Of a stretch of DNA of 14,031 bases, positions 6,192 through 12,567 are shown piece by piece (position 1 is the first letter of the stretch; the number at the start of each line of letters is the position of its first letter). The position numbers were made by a program, and so were the translations under genes. Below the pieces are notes generated by a model. The model was not told where the DNA came from. It did not search any database and was given only the letters and a program-made list of their open reading frames with translations. The stretch spans positions 1 through 14,031 of the forward strand of contig JAGSHP010000196.1 of the NCBI GenBank assembly GCA_029855925.1, given 5' to 3'. This stretch comes from Candidatus Thorarchaeota archaeon (lineage in GTDB: Archaea > Asgardarchaeota > Thorarchaeia > Thorarchaeales > Thorarchaeaceae).

Positions 6192-7121
6192 TCACATTAT
6201 CAGGGACATTATAGCCTTCTGTGCGTGGAGACGATTTTCCGCTTCATCAAACACAACACTATGGGGCCCATCCATAACCTCATCGGTTATTTCTTCGTTT
6301 CTATGTGCTGGAAGACAGTGCAACACGATAACATCTGGCTTTGCAGCATTTACCAGCGCTTGGTTGACCTGAAATGGCATTAGTGCGTCCTCTTTCTCCT
6401 TCGAGCGTTCTTGGCCCATGCTGAAGAATGTATCTGTATATATGACATCCGCATTCTTGACAGCCTCATAGGGGTCATTGACCACTTCAAGTGCTGTACC
6501 ATAGCGCTCGCTCAGTTCAGTGGCACGCTTCATTATCTCCTTGGAGGGCGTATATCCCTTCGGAGACCCAATAGTCACATCCATACCCATTATTGTGCAC
6601 CCCTGCATAATGGAGTTACTGACATTGTTCGAATCACCCACATATGCAATCTTGAGTCCCTGTAGGTGTCCCTTGCGTTCCTCAATCGTCATCATATCCG
6701 CCATAATTTGGCATGGGTGCAAGAAATCAGACAATCCATTTATCACGGGGACTGTAGCATGCTTGGCAAGTTCAACTATCTCATCATGCCCATAGACTCG
6801 TGCCATTATCCCATCGCAATACCTGCTCAATACCTGTGCAGTATCACCTATGGTCTCGCCACGACCAAGTTGCGTTCCACTTGGCTGAAGATACAGTGCG
6901 TGACCACCAAGCTGAGTCATTCCGACCTCGAACGAGACCCTCGTACGAGTGGATGACTTCATGAATATCATGGCCAGGCTTTTTCCTCTCAACAAGTCGT
7001 GAGGCTCGCCTCGCATCTGTTTGCGTTTGAGGTCATGTGCCGTGTCAAGAATTCTACGAAGTTCGTGTCTTTCAAAATGAGACAGATCTATGAAATTTCT
7101 TCCTCTAAGGCTCAATATCAT
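6192..7121 (-). CDS. argF: Ornithine carbamoyltransferase
   Basis: This enzyme joins carbamoyl phosphate and ornithine to make citrulline, a step of arginine biosynthesis. From the ATG at 7121 the protein has 309 residues, a normal length. The carbamoyl-phosphate site SSTRTR (56-61) and FLHPCQ (133-138) are present. The ornithine loop D-x3-SMG (230-236) and HCLPAHR (268-274) mark it as ornithine rather than aspartate carbamoyltransferase. The start is uncertain: ATG at 7121 has GAGGT only 1 nt upstream, while TTG at 7115 has the same site at 7 nt and may be the true start. The frame stays open to 7226 but the extra residues do not resemble the family. No other arginine gene is in the window. 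Confidence 0.97.
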   Translation of the reverse strand: MILSLRGRNFIDLSHFERHELRRILDTAHDLKRKQMRGEPHDLLRGKSLAMIFMKSSTRTRVSFEVGMTQLGGHALYLQPSGTQLGRGETIGDTAQVLSRYCDGIMARVYGHDEIVELAKHATVPVINGLSDFLHPCQIMADMMTIEERKGHLQGLKIAYVGDSNNVSNSIMQGCTIMGMDVTIGSPKGYTPSKEIMKRATELSERYGTALEVVNDPYEAVKNADVIYTDTFFSMGQERSKEKEDALMPFQVNQALVNAAKPDVIVLHCLPAHRNEEITDEVMDGPHSVVFDEAENRLHAQKAIMSLIM

Positions 7122-7164
7122 TACCTCGCAAGGTAGAGTGATGGCCCTCACACGTTTGAGGCAT

Positions 7165-7173
7165 GTAATAAAA
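7165..7173 (-). promoter_or_regulatory. TATA-like element upstream of argF
   Basis: Minus-strand TTTTATTAC (7173-7165) lies in the 71-nt gap after ftsY, 44-52 nt before the candidate argF start. It would allow argF-pfkB to be transcribed separately from the ribosomal/ftsY series. The evidence is composition and spacing only. Confidence 0.35.
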
Positions 7174-7192
7174 TTGACCATGAGGCTGTTAT

Positions 7193-8107
7193 CTACATTC
7201 CGCCTACAAGTCGCTGTGCAAACCACTCCGGGTCAAACGGTTGAAGGTCCTCATACTCCTGCCCGACACCCACATACACGATGGGACTACCGGTCACAAA
7301 CGAGATCGAGAGGGCTGCACCACCCGATGGGTCCGCATCGACCTTGGTCAATATCGCCCCATCAATTTGAATTGTCTGATGGAACTCTCTCGCCTGGGAT
7401 AATACATCATTGCCAGCAAGTGCGTCCCCGACAAAGATTTTCAAATCTGGCTCCGACACTCTTGCAATCTTCGCCATCTCGGCAAGAAGGTTCTTGTTGC
7501 TCTGCATCCTGCCTGCCGTGTCAATGAGCACCACATCAATGCGTTTTGCACGAGCGTGCGCAACCGCATCGTAGGCCACAGCAGCAGCATCTGCGCCATA
7601 ACTCTGCTTGATCACTCGCACTCCAAGTCTCTGTGCATGTGTTTCAACCTGCTCGATGCTCCCTGCACGATATGTGTCCGCAGCTGCAACTACGACTGAA
7701 AATCCATTATTCTTGAGCAAATACGTAAGCTTGGCGAGTGTAGTTGTCTTACCCGTACCATTAACCCCAACGAACATGATTATGGTGGGTTCACCGTCCG
7801 CCTTCTTCTTCCTGATGAACTCAAGAAGGTCCAAAGGTCTCTCCGGTTTGAGCACCTCCAAGATTGACTCGTAGATCGCGTTCTTGAATAGATTCACCAG
7901 ATTCTCAAATCTGCCAGTACGCGTTCCCAGTATCTTCTGTTTAGTGAGTTCGCAGATTCTTTCGGCGACTTCAACAGCCACATCATTCTGGATCAATACC
8001 ATCTGAATCTCCCAGACAGCATCCGAGAGGTTCTTTTCGGTCAGTTCCTTTGTGGTGGCTTTTGTGACGGCAGTATCGAGTGCTCCCCGAAGCTTGTCAA
8101 ACACCAA
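7193..8107 (-). CDS. ftsY: Signal recognition particle receptor FtsY
   Basis: FtsY is the SRP receptor GTPase that docks SRP54-ribosome complexes at the membrane translocon. The 304-residue protein has a short N domain (about 1-95) without the long acidic extension of bacterial FtsY. The G domain shows the P-loop GVNGTGKTTTLAKL (114-127), ADTYRAGSIEQ (143-153), DTAGR (196-200) and TKVDADPSGG (254-263). The C-terminus DPEWFAQRLVGG is a typical FtsY end. Translation begins at TTG (8107) or GTG (8104). The upstream GGGAAGTGAT overlaps the prefoldin stop, so coupling with that gene is likely. The pfdA-ftsY pair after rpl18a is a familiar archaeal order. Confidence 0.97.
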   Translation of the reverse strand: MVFDKLRGALDTAVTKATTKELTEKNLSDAVWEIQMVLIQNDVAVEVAERICELTKQKILGTRTGRFENLVNLFKNAIYESILEVLKPERPLDLLEFIRKKKADGEPTIIMFVGVNGTGKTTTLAKLTYLLKNNGFSVVVAAADTYRAGSIEQVETHAQRLGVRVIKQSYGADAAAVAYDAVAHARAKRIDVVLIDTAGRMQSNKNLLAEMAKIARVSEPDLKIFVGDALAGNDVLSQAREFHQTIQIDGAILTKVDADPSGGAALSISFVTGSPIVYVGVGQEYEDLQPFDPEWFAQRLVGGM

Positions 8108-8108
8108 A

Positions 8109-8540
8109 TCACTTCCCGGTCTGAACCTTACTGAGTAGGCTTCTTAGCTGTCCATCCAGACTGGTTGCATGTGATGTGAGCTTCTCCAGCTCCCCCACCA
8201 AAGAAGTGTATTGCTTCTCCAGTCGGGATATCAACTCCTTCGCTCTCTCAATGGCCTGATCAATAGTTGTTTCTATTCGGACCCCACTCCCTATGTCTCT
8301 GATGACCTTCTCGGAGTCAGCTATCTTTGCCCTGACCACCATTCCCCCGCCAATATTCATCAGAATCTCTTCGTCAGGTTGTTTCGTCTTGAGTTCTTCA
8401 AGTGTCTTCACACCCATTTGCATGTCCCGAATGTATGCCTGTGTGAGGTCCATGCGTTGGCGAACGAGTTCAATGTTGGAACTTACAAGTTCTTGCTCGG
8501 CGGAGAGCTGTTGGAAAGCTCTCTGCTGATCTTCAGTCAC
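8109..8540 (-). CDS. pfdA: Prefoldin alpha subunit
   Basis: This 143-residue protein is the archaeal prefoldin (GimC) alpha subunit. Two alpha and four beta subunits form a jellyfish-shaped holdase that hands unfolded proteins to the group II chaperonin. The sequence has two long heptad-rich helices (about 1-52 and 90-140) that form the coiled-coil arm. Between them is the beta-hairpin segment with ILMNIGGGMVVRAKI and SGVRIETTIDQAI, the family core. The start is GTG at 8540, whose first base is also the last base of the rpl18a stop (TAGTG), a 1-nt overlap that suggests coupled translation. The beta subunit is not in the window. Confidence 0.94.
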   Translation of the reverse strand: MTEDQQRAFQQLSAEQELVSSNIELVRQRMDLTQAYIRDMQMGVKTLEELKTKQPDEEILMNIGGGMVVRAKIADSEKVIRDIGSGVRIETTIDQAIERAKELISRLEKQYTSLVGELEKLTSHATSLDGQLRSLLSKVQTGK

Positions 8541-8782
8541 TATTCTGCACTCTCCACCCCGAGAAGTCTCCGAAGTTCGAGGCTGCGAACCTCTTCAGGT
8601 TTGATCTCCTTTGTCTCTTGGATGGTGATCTCTCTTCGCTTTACTCTGTGGCGGCTACCTAGCTCTGAGAGCACTCTCTCTTTCGCCTGTCCTTCATTGA
8701 CCGCCACAAGGTCCTTGCTGAATCTGAATTTTCTCTTAGCTTTCTGATACACGCCAGTTACGCGCCACACTTTTACACTCAT
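8540..8782 (-). CDS. rpl18a: Large-subunit ribosomal protein L18a (L20A, LX)
   Basis: The 80-residue product matches archaeal LX/L18Ae, a small protein of the 50S subunit near the central protuberance/P-stalk side that eukaryotes keep as L18a. Typical features are the N-terminal KVWRVTGVYQKAKRKFRFSK, then AKERVLSELGSRHRVKRREI, and EIKPEEV before the end. The length is as expected. The ATG at 8782 follows the eif6 stop by 18 nt, with GAGGTGG upstream. The gene order eif6-rpl18a-pfdA-ftsY supports the call. Confidence 0.95.
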   Translation of the reverse strand: MSVKVWRVTGVYQKAKRKFRFSKDLVAVNEGQAKERVLSELGSRHRVKRREITIQETKEIKPEEVRSLELRRLLGVESAE

Positions 8783-8800
8783 ATTGATTGTCCACCTCTT

Positions 8801-9475
8801 CTATACGAATCCTAAGGCCTGTGAGATATTTGCCAGCTCCACACCAGTGGTTTCCGAGCCTGCAATCATCCCATCTTTGTTAGCCACAACACCAAGGCGT
8901 ATGTACGGACTGCCTCTATTCACAGTTCCCATTTCAACCTCGACTTTTAACAGCTCTGTTATGAGTTCTATCTCCTCTGATGTTGTCAATGGATGCGACA
9001 CAGCCCCTTGATCTGTGGCAATTGTATTCGAACCAACAATTGGTAATCTGGCAACTGTGCCTGGGACTACCTCCACATCCAGTACATCTGCAATCTTCTT
9101 CTGTGCTGCCTTGTCGAAGTCTGGATGGCAGATTGCTCCGTGATCATTGCACAGAATTATGTTCCCCAGGGCTGTCATCTTACTATCTACCCAGTCGACG
9201 ACGATTCCCTCTGCATTCTGTTGAATCGCTGACAACTCATCGTCGGTCGTCGTATATGGGAGAAGAATACCATGTGAGTTTGCGCAGGACATTATTCCAA
9301 CTGCATCCAGTGTTGCCACTGTGGACTTGACAATTGGAAGGTCCAGAAAGGCGGTTCTCACGGTCTCCAGAGACTTCTCCGACATGTTTGGGGAAAGGAA
9401 CACGAATCGGTCAGTGGCGATTACAAAGGCGCCGACGTTCGAATCGCCCTCGAAGTCTGTTCGGGCGATTGGCGT
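8801..9475 (-). CDS. eif6: Translation initiation factor aIF6, probable ACG start
   Basis: aIF6 binds the 50S subunit and blocks premature joining with 30S; in eukaryotes eIF6 also acts in 60S maturation. The sequence shows the fivefold repeated fold, with repeats such as GIMSCANSHGILLP, GNIILCNDHGAICHP, GSNTIATDQGAVSHP and GVVANKDGMIAGSET. The conserved N-terminal repeat (ARTDFEGDSNVGAFVIATDRFVFLSP) is encoded upstream of the first GTG at 9403, so the gene must begin earlier. Between the rpl31e stop (9479) and that segment there is no ATG, GTG or TTG in frame. ACG at 9475 has GGAGGGAT 5 nt upstream and gives MPIARTDFEGD, 224 residues, the usual family length. ATC at 9469 is the other candidate. 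Confidence 0.93.
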   Translation of the reverse strand, partial: TPIARTDFEGDSNVGAFVIATDRFVFLSPNMSEKSLETVRTAFLDLPIVKSTVATLDAVGIMSCANSHGILLPYTTTDDELSAIQQNAEGIVVDWVDSKMTALGNIILCNDHGAICHPDFDKAAQKKIADVLDVEVVPGTVARLPIVGSNTIATDQGAVSHPLTTSEEIELITELLKVEVEMGTVNRGSPYIRLGVVANKDGMIAGSETTGVELANISQALGFV

Positions 9476-9478
9476 AGG

Positions 9479-9889
9479 TTATCCCTCCGCAAGGTAAACT
9501 CGCACGAGGTTATCGGTGTTCTTGGTCACCCTAATGCGAATGCGACGAGGAGGTTTCTGAATACCACGTGCCCAGATTCTCTCATTGACATCCGGGTGAA
9601 TGTTGAGTTCTTCAGGCTTCATGTGCCTCTCAACAAACTCCCTGAGTATCCTGACGGCTCTCTTGGACCTGCGGAGTCTACTCCCGGTCCAATATGCCTT
9701 GCGCAGTGGAACAGTATAGATACGTTCTTCAACGATCTCCTCTTCTTCCTCTTCTTCCTCTGGCGCCTCAGTTGGAACTTCTGCGGCCTCAGTTGCCTTT
9801 TCTTCTGTGGGGGCCTCTTCAGCCTCTATCTCCTCTGTTTCAGGGAGCTCTTCCAACTCTTCTGTTTCTGTTGTCTCTTCGGGAGTCAT
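9479..9889 (-). CDS. rpl31e: Large-subunit ribosomal protein L31e with a long acidic N-terminus
   Basis: L31e sits near the polypeptide exit tunnel of the large subunit in archaea and eukaryotes. The family core runs from about residue 56 (RIYTVPLRKAYW) through SKRAVRILREFVERHMK and VNERIWARGIQKPPRRIRIRV to the end. The core alone has the normal size of about 80 residues. In front is a ~55-residue segment made almost only of Glu, Thr, Ala and Pro, including eight Glu in a row, which typical archaeal L31e lacks. The ATG at 9889 has AGGTGA 6 nt upstream and is the only good start; no internal start with a ribosome binding site is evident at the core boundary. It follows rpl39e by 14 nt and its GGAGGGAT end region serves eif6. 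Confidence 0.95.
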   Translation of the reverse strand: MTPEETTETEELEELPETEEIEAEEAPTEEKATEAAEVPTEAPEEEEEEEEIVEERIYTVPLRKAYWTGSRLRRSKRAVRILREFVERHMKPEELNIHPDVNERIWARGIQKPPRRIRIRVTKNTDNLVRVYLAEG

Positions 9890-9903
9890 CTATTCTCACC
9901 TGG

Positions 9904-10059
9904 CTACCTTTTCAATTTGGTCTCGCGCCAGTTCCGCTGCGCGGGTGTTCTTCTCACTCGTCCACCTGATTTCATGACGACCCATGTGGGGACGCTGTTG
10001 TTACTCTTCAAGGCCTTGGCCAGCCTCAGTTTTTTCGCCAACGGCTTATTTCTTGCCAT
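9904..10059 (-). CDS. rpl39e: Large-subunit ribosomal protein L39e
   Basis: A 51-residue, very basic protein that begins MARNKPLAKKLRLAKALKSN and continues VPTWVVMKSGGRVRRTPAQRNWRETKLKR. This matches L39e, a small, extended protein of the 50S exit tunnel (family length about 51). The tryptophan and asparagine positions (PTWV, RNWR) are those of the family. The ATG at 10059 has GAGGTGA 5 nt upstream. It lies between the PDCD5-like gene and rpl31e; the rpl39e-rpl31e-eif6 order is conserved in many archaea. It is easily missed because of its size. Confidence 0.96.
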   Translation of the reverse strand: MARNKPLAKKLRLAKALKSNNSVPTWVVMKSGGRVRRTPAQRNWRETKLKR

Positions 10060-10085
10060 ATCTTCACCTCGTGCAGCTCACACTT

Positions 10086-10415
10086 TCATCTAAACGTAAT
10101 TTTTGGTTCGCGTTCTCTTCCCGCAATGTCCTGCAGGAGCTTCTTCAGCTGTTCATCGGTGACCTTTCCCCTAAGTCTTCCCGCACTAGCCAACTGAATG
10201 AGTTGGAGTTCAATCTGCTCGGCGAACTGCGGCTTAACCATTTTGACATTAGTCAGGCGGGCTCGAGCCTCTGGAGTGAGAATCTGTCTGAGAATCGCCT
10301 CTTTCTGTGCGTCAATCTCAGCCGCTCTTTGCTCAGCCGCCTGCTGTTGAAGTGCCTGCTCCTTAAGGGCAGCCATCTTCCGCTGACGAATGGCTTCAAG
10401 CTCGTCTTCACTCAT
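10086..10415 (-). CDS. PDCD5-like DNA-binding protein
   Basis: The 109-residue product belongs to the PDCD5/TFAR19 family of small helical proteins found in archaea and eukaryotes. Archaeal members bind DNA in vitro, but their cellular role is not settled. The N-terminal helix (SEDELEAIRQRKMAALKEQ) and Gln/Ala-rich helix (LQQQAAEQRAAEIDAQKEAILRQIL) lead into the conserved core. That core reads TPEARARLTNVKMVKPQFAEQIELQLIQLASAGRL, then VTDEQLKKLLQDI. The length matches the family. The ATG at 10415 has GGTGA 5 nt upstream, 20 nt after the rps19e stop, so it should be co-transcribed with ribosomal genes, as in other archaea. Confidence 0.94.
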   Translation of the reverse strand: MSEDELEAIRQRKMAALKEQALQQQAAEQRAAEIDAQKEAILRQILTPEARARLTNVKMVKPQFAEQIELQLIQLASAGRLRGKVTDEQLKKLLQDIAGREREPKITFR

Positions 10416-10435
10416 TTAGTTCACCACTTAGTGGA

Positions 10436-10888
10436 TCAGTATCTACTCAACTCGGGAATGGCCTTCTCAAGGTCCTTCTTTATCACTGCAGCAAGTTTGT
10501 CCATGAACGATCTACCGATGTCTGTAAGTTCGCGACCCTTGTTTCCTCTGCGTTTAACGAATCCTGCGCGCTCCAGCTGCTGCAGAATTGTTCTGACAAT
10601 TGCGCCACTACCCCTCTGAAACCTGTTCGGCTTGGTGCCACGTCTCTTTCGACCACCATATTCAATCCGTAGCCTCTGCGTGCCAATGGGTCCTCTCAAG
10701 TAGATCTTTCTAAGAATGCTGGCACTTCTTGTGTACCACCAATCTGGGTCATCTGGAGCTCTCTCCTTATGAGAACCTGTTTTCACGTATAAGGCCCACT
10801 CAGGTGGCTGAATCTCGTTTCGAGTCTTCAGTTCCTGGGCGAGTCGACGGATGAGTATGTTAGCCGGGATGTCATAGATTGTGGGCAT
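10436..10888 (-). CDS. rps19e: Small-subunit ribosomal protein S19e
   Basis: This 150-residue protein is S19e, a winged-helix protein of the 30S head shared by archaea and eukaryotes; in eukaryotes it is needed for small-subunit maturation. The family features are IPANILIRRLAQELK near the N-terminus, PEWALYVKTGSHKERAP, and DPDWWYTRSASILRKIYLRGPIG. The basic loop EYGGRKRRGTKPNRFQRGSGAIVRTILQQLE and the terminal GRSFMDKLAAVI follow. Length is normal for archaea. The ATG at 10888 has GGTGA 7 nt upstream. It heads the rps19e-PDCD5-rpl39e-rpl31e-eif6-rpl18a-pfdA-ftsY series and is separated from the upstream gene by 127 nt. Confidence 0.97.
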   Translation of the reverse strand: MPTIYDIPANILIRRLAQELKTRNEIQPPEWALYVKTGSHKERAPDDPDWWYTRSASILRKIYLRGPIGTQRLRIEYGGRKRRGTKPNRFQRGSGAIVRTILQQLERAGFVKRRGNKGRELTDIGRSFMDKLAAVIKKDLEKAIPELSRY

Positions 10889-11015
10889 TTGTCAGTCACC
10901 ATACTTATTGAGCGAGGGCACCGCACATCAACTAGGCGGACGGCCCACCTCAGAAGGCTGGACTCGCAACTAAGAGTCCGCATAAAAGATTATCGTTGAG
11001 ACCCGATTTTTCATC
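10889..11015 (-). promoter_or_regulatory. Intergenic region before rps19e with a TATA-like box and two hairpins
   Basis: Read on the minus strand this 127-nt gap has a TTTTATG box (10987-10981), about 93 nt before the rps19e ATG. After it comes a GGACTC/GAGTCC stem (10979-10974 with 10965-10960, 8-nt loop), then a GGTGG/CCGCC stem (about 10950-10936). Depending on the transcription start, one or both could lie in the rps19e leader. No RNA gene is recognised. Confidence 0.3.
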
Positions 11016-11288
11016 TCATCTCAGCTTATAGAGAACAGCTGTGTTCCCGCGCACTCCGGCAAGCTCGGAACCGGTGCGTTGGCAAAGCTCCTCGAACAAT
11101 GCATGTTTGGACATTTCTTCCATAGATGTACGCAGAGCTCGCACCTTGATGTACTTGTGCTTCTTGAGAAGTCGCTTGGCCTCTTTGACAATGCCATCGG
11201 TGAGACCCGACTTGCCAATCTGCATCATTGCACTCTCTTGCCAAGTGCTGCCAATTCTATCCGGATCAGGTTTCCTCTTGTCAGTCAT
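11016..11288 (-). CDS. YhbY/CRM-domain RNA-binding protein
   Basis: The 90-residue product (from ATG 11288) is a single CRM domain, related to bacterial YhbY, which associates with pre-50S particles. The signature GKSGLTDGIVKEAKRLLKKHKYIKVRAL and the end RTGSELAGVRGNTAVLYKLR (G-x-x-G-N-x-x-V-L-Y) are clear. Archaeal members are usually encoded between the RNase P subunit Rnp4 and S19e, as here, which points to a role in RNA or ribosome maturation; the exact target is not known. A GTG at 11297 would add three residues but lacks a ribosome binding site; the ATG has GAAGG very close. It starts 33 nt after the rnp4 stop. Confidence 0.92.
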   Translation of the reverse strand: MTDKRKPDPDRIGSTWQESAMMQIGKSGLTDGIVKEAKRLLKKHKYIKVRALRTSMEEMSKHALFEELCQRTGSELAGVRGNTAVLYKLR

Positions 11289-11321
11289 AGCCTTCACATG
11301 TGATTCTGGAATGTTTCTTGA

Positions 11322-11648
11322 TTAACGTTGTCTTCTGACCGGAAATCTGCGAATTGCGCCACAACTGAGGCAGGTGACTGCGACATGGGTCTGTCGGTTA
11401 TGTCGTACACGTACTCTACAGGTTCGACCTGGAATCAGAACCATCCCGCATCCTCTACAGAGCCGTCTTGCAATATCCACTGGAAGACGCTCGCGGACCT
11501 TTCTTGATATGCGTCTTGCATCTGCCATGTGCTGTTTTGCCAAGTGAGGATTCTCCAGTGCCCTCTCCCTAGCCAACTCCCAGAGAATGCGTACTCTCTC
11601 ACGTGCGATTTGCTTGGTATTGGCTCTTGATCTTCTCTTCTTTGGCAC
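11322..11648 (-). CDS. rnp4: RNase P protein component 4 (Rpr2/Rpp21)
   Basis: This 108-residue basic protein is the archaeal RNase P subunit Rnp4, homologous to eukaryotic Rpp21/Rpr2. It pairs with Rnp1 and helps the RNA subunit remove 5' leaders from pre-tRNA. The N-terminal helices (KQIARERVRILWELARERALENP and KQHMADARRISRKVRERLP) precede a zinc ribbon. Its ligands are C64 and C67 (LCRGCG) and C93 and C96 (CLSCG), with IPGRTCRVRVR between them. Length fits the family. Translation starts at GTG (11648), with GAGGA about 7 nt upstream. The gene is first in the minus-strand series and diverges from nep1. Confidence 0.95.
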   Translation of the reverse strand: MPKKRRSRANTKQIARERVRILWELARERALENPHLAKQHMADARRISRKVRERLPVDIARRLCRGCGMVLIPGRTCRVRVRHNRQTHVAVTCLSCGAIRRFPVRRQR

Positions 11649-11694
11649 CTATCATTCCTCAGCCATGTGGCTCTATGTCTTCAGTGGTCAAAGT

Positions 11695-11703
11695 CTTATA
11701 TTG
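11695..11703. promoter_or_regulatory. Shared TATA-like element between divergent rnp4 and nep1
   Basis: CTTATATTG (plus strand), read as CAATATAAG on the minus strand, lies in the 83-nt gap between the divergent genes. It is 33 nt before the nep1 ATG, so a plus-strand transcript would have almost no leader. It is about 51 nt before the rnp4 GTG, leaving room for a leader with a ribosome binding site. The sequence reads TATA-like both ways, so one box may serve both genes. Confidence 0.45.
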
Positions 11704-11731
11704 TTTGCACATCATAATGGTGTGGCCCATC

Positions 11732-12457
11732 ATGCTTCATCTGATACTACTCGACTGCGCAATTGAACTCATTCCGCGCGAACTCAGATCATTGAAACAA
11801 ATCCAGCAGTTCTGTTCGCGTCGCAAGAAGCAACCGAATAGTGTCTTACTTGACCAGACCTACCATGGCACAGCCATGCTACGCCTTCCCGATCAGGAAC
11901 GACGAGGCAGACCTGACATCACATATCTCACTCTCATGAGCGTACTTGAGACCCCACTCTGTAAGGCGGGTCTTCTCTCTGTCCACCTTCATCTACAAGA
12001 TGGACGTATCATCGAAGTACAGCCTCATGTACGGCTACCCCGCAATTATGATAGGTTCGTGGGGCTGCTTGAACAACTGTTAGAAACCGGAAGAGTTCCA
12101 CCCAAAGGTGAACCACTACTCCGCATATTGGACACCGACCTCGCGAACCTGATCTCTTCGCTCAAGAGGGACCATTCAGACGCACTGACGATTCTGGCGT
12201 CTGAAAATGGAGATCTTATCGGTCCCAGAGATCTTCCAAGCATATTTCCTTCAAGCCCTACCACTCCCATTGTATTTGGTGTGGGTGCGTTCCCTCATGG
12301 TGATCTTGTATCCTCAGCCGCATCGTTATTTGATAGAAAGGTTGCTCTAGATCCCGATGTCATGATGGCTTGGCATGTCTGTTCAGAAGCAGTCTGGCTC
12401 TACTCTTACAGTCTGAATGTTTCGTCAGACATGTCAATTGGCTCCACCTCGGGATGA
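11732..12457 (+). CDS. nep1: 16S rRNA (pseudouridine-N1)-methyltransferase Nep1
   Basis: This 241-residue protein is Nep1/Emg1, a SPOUT-class methyltransferase. It uses S-adenosylmethionine to methylate N1 of a pseudouridine in small-subunit rRNA and helps 30S biogenesis. Conserved parts are MLHLILLDCAIELIP at the start, LLDQTYHGTAMLRLPDQERRGRPDI, then EVQPHVRLPRNYDRFVGLLEQLL, and RVPPKGEPLL. The knot region contains FGVGAFPHGD, which forms the cofactor site. Length is near the family norm. The ATG at 11732 matches the family N-terminus, though the frame is open upstream to 11603. No clear ribosome binding site precedes it and a TATA-like box lies about 33 nt upstream, so the mRNA may be leaderless or nearly so. 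Confidence 0.97.
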   Translation: MLHLILLDCAIELIPRELRSLKQIQQFCSRRKKQPNSVLLDQTYHGTAMLRLPDQERRGRPDITYLTLMSVLETPLCKAGLLSVHLHLQDGRIIEVQPHVRLPRNYDRFVGLLEQLLETGRVPPKGEPLLRILDTDLANLISSLKRDHSDALTILASENGDLIGPRDLPSIFPSSPTTPIVFGVGAFPHGDLVSSAASLFDRKVALDPDVMMAWHVCSEAVWLYSYSLNVSSDMSIGSTSG

Positions 12458-12567
12458 CCTCACTCTACTATCAATATGCTTAAATTTGAAGTATCAAGAG
12501 CCTGACCTGCCAACCCTGACTGTACTGATTGTATGACCTGCTTATTGCAGACTCAACTTTCAACTCA
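12458..12567 (+). promoter_or_regulatory. Gap between nep1 and tRNA-Gly with a probable tRNA promoter
   Basis: The AT-rich box GCTTATTG (12540-12547) is centred about 25 nt before the tRNA 5' end, the distance expected of an archaeal TATA box. A second AT-rich stretch, CTTAAATTTG, lies near 12479-12488. No gene is visible in this gap. Confidence 0.35.

Noticed and set aside
7122..7226. Thirty-five extra N-terminal residues for ornithine carbamoyltransferase
   Set aside because: The segment has no resemblance to the family, includes the putative promoter and overlaps the end of ftsY; the length is normal without it.
10889..11015. Possible C/D-box guide RNA before rps19e (TGATG and CTGA motifs on the minus strand)
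   Set aside because: The motifs are incomplete (no full RUGAUGA box C) and badly spaced, and no terminal stem forms.
12046..12270. Minus-strand 74-codon frame opposite nep1
   Set aside because: It is antisense to conserved nep1 motifs, with no ribosome binding site or family match.
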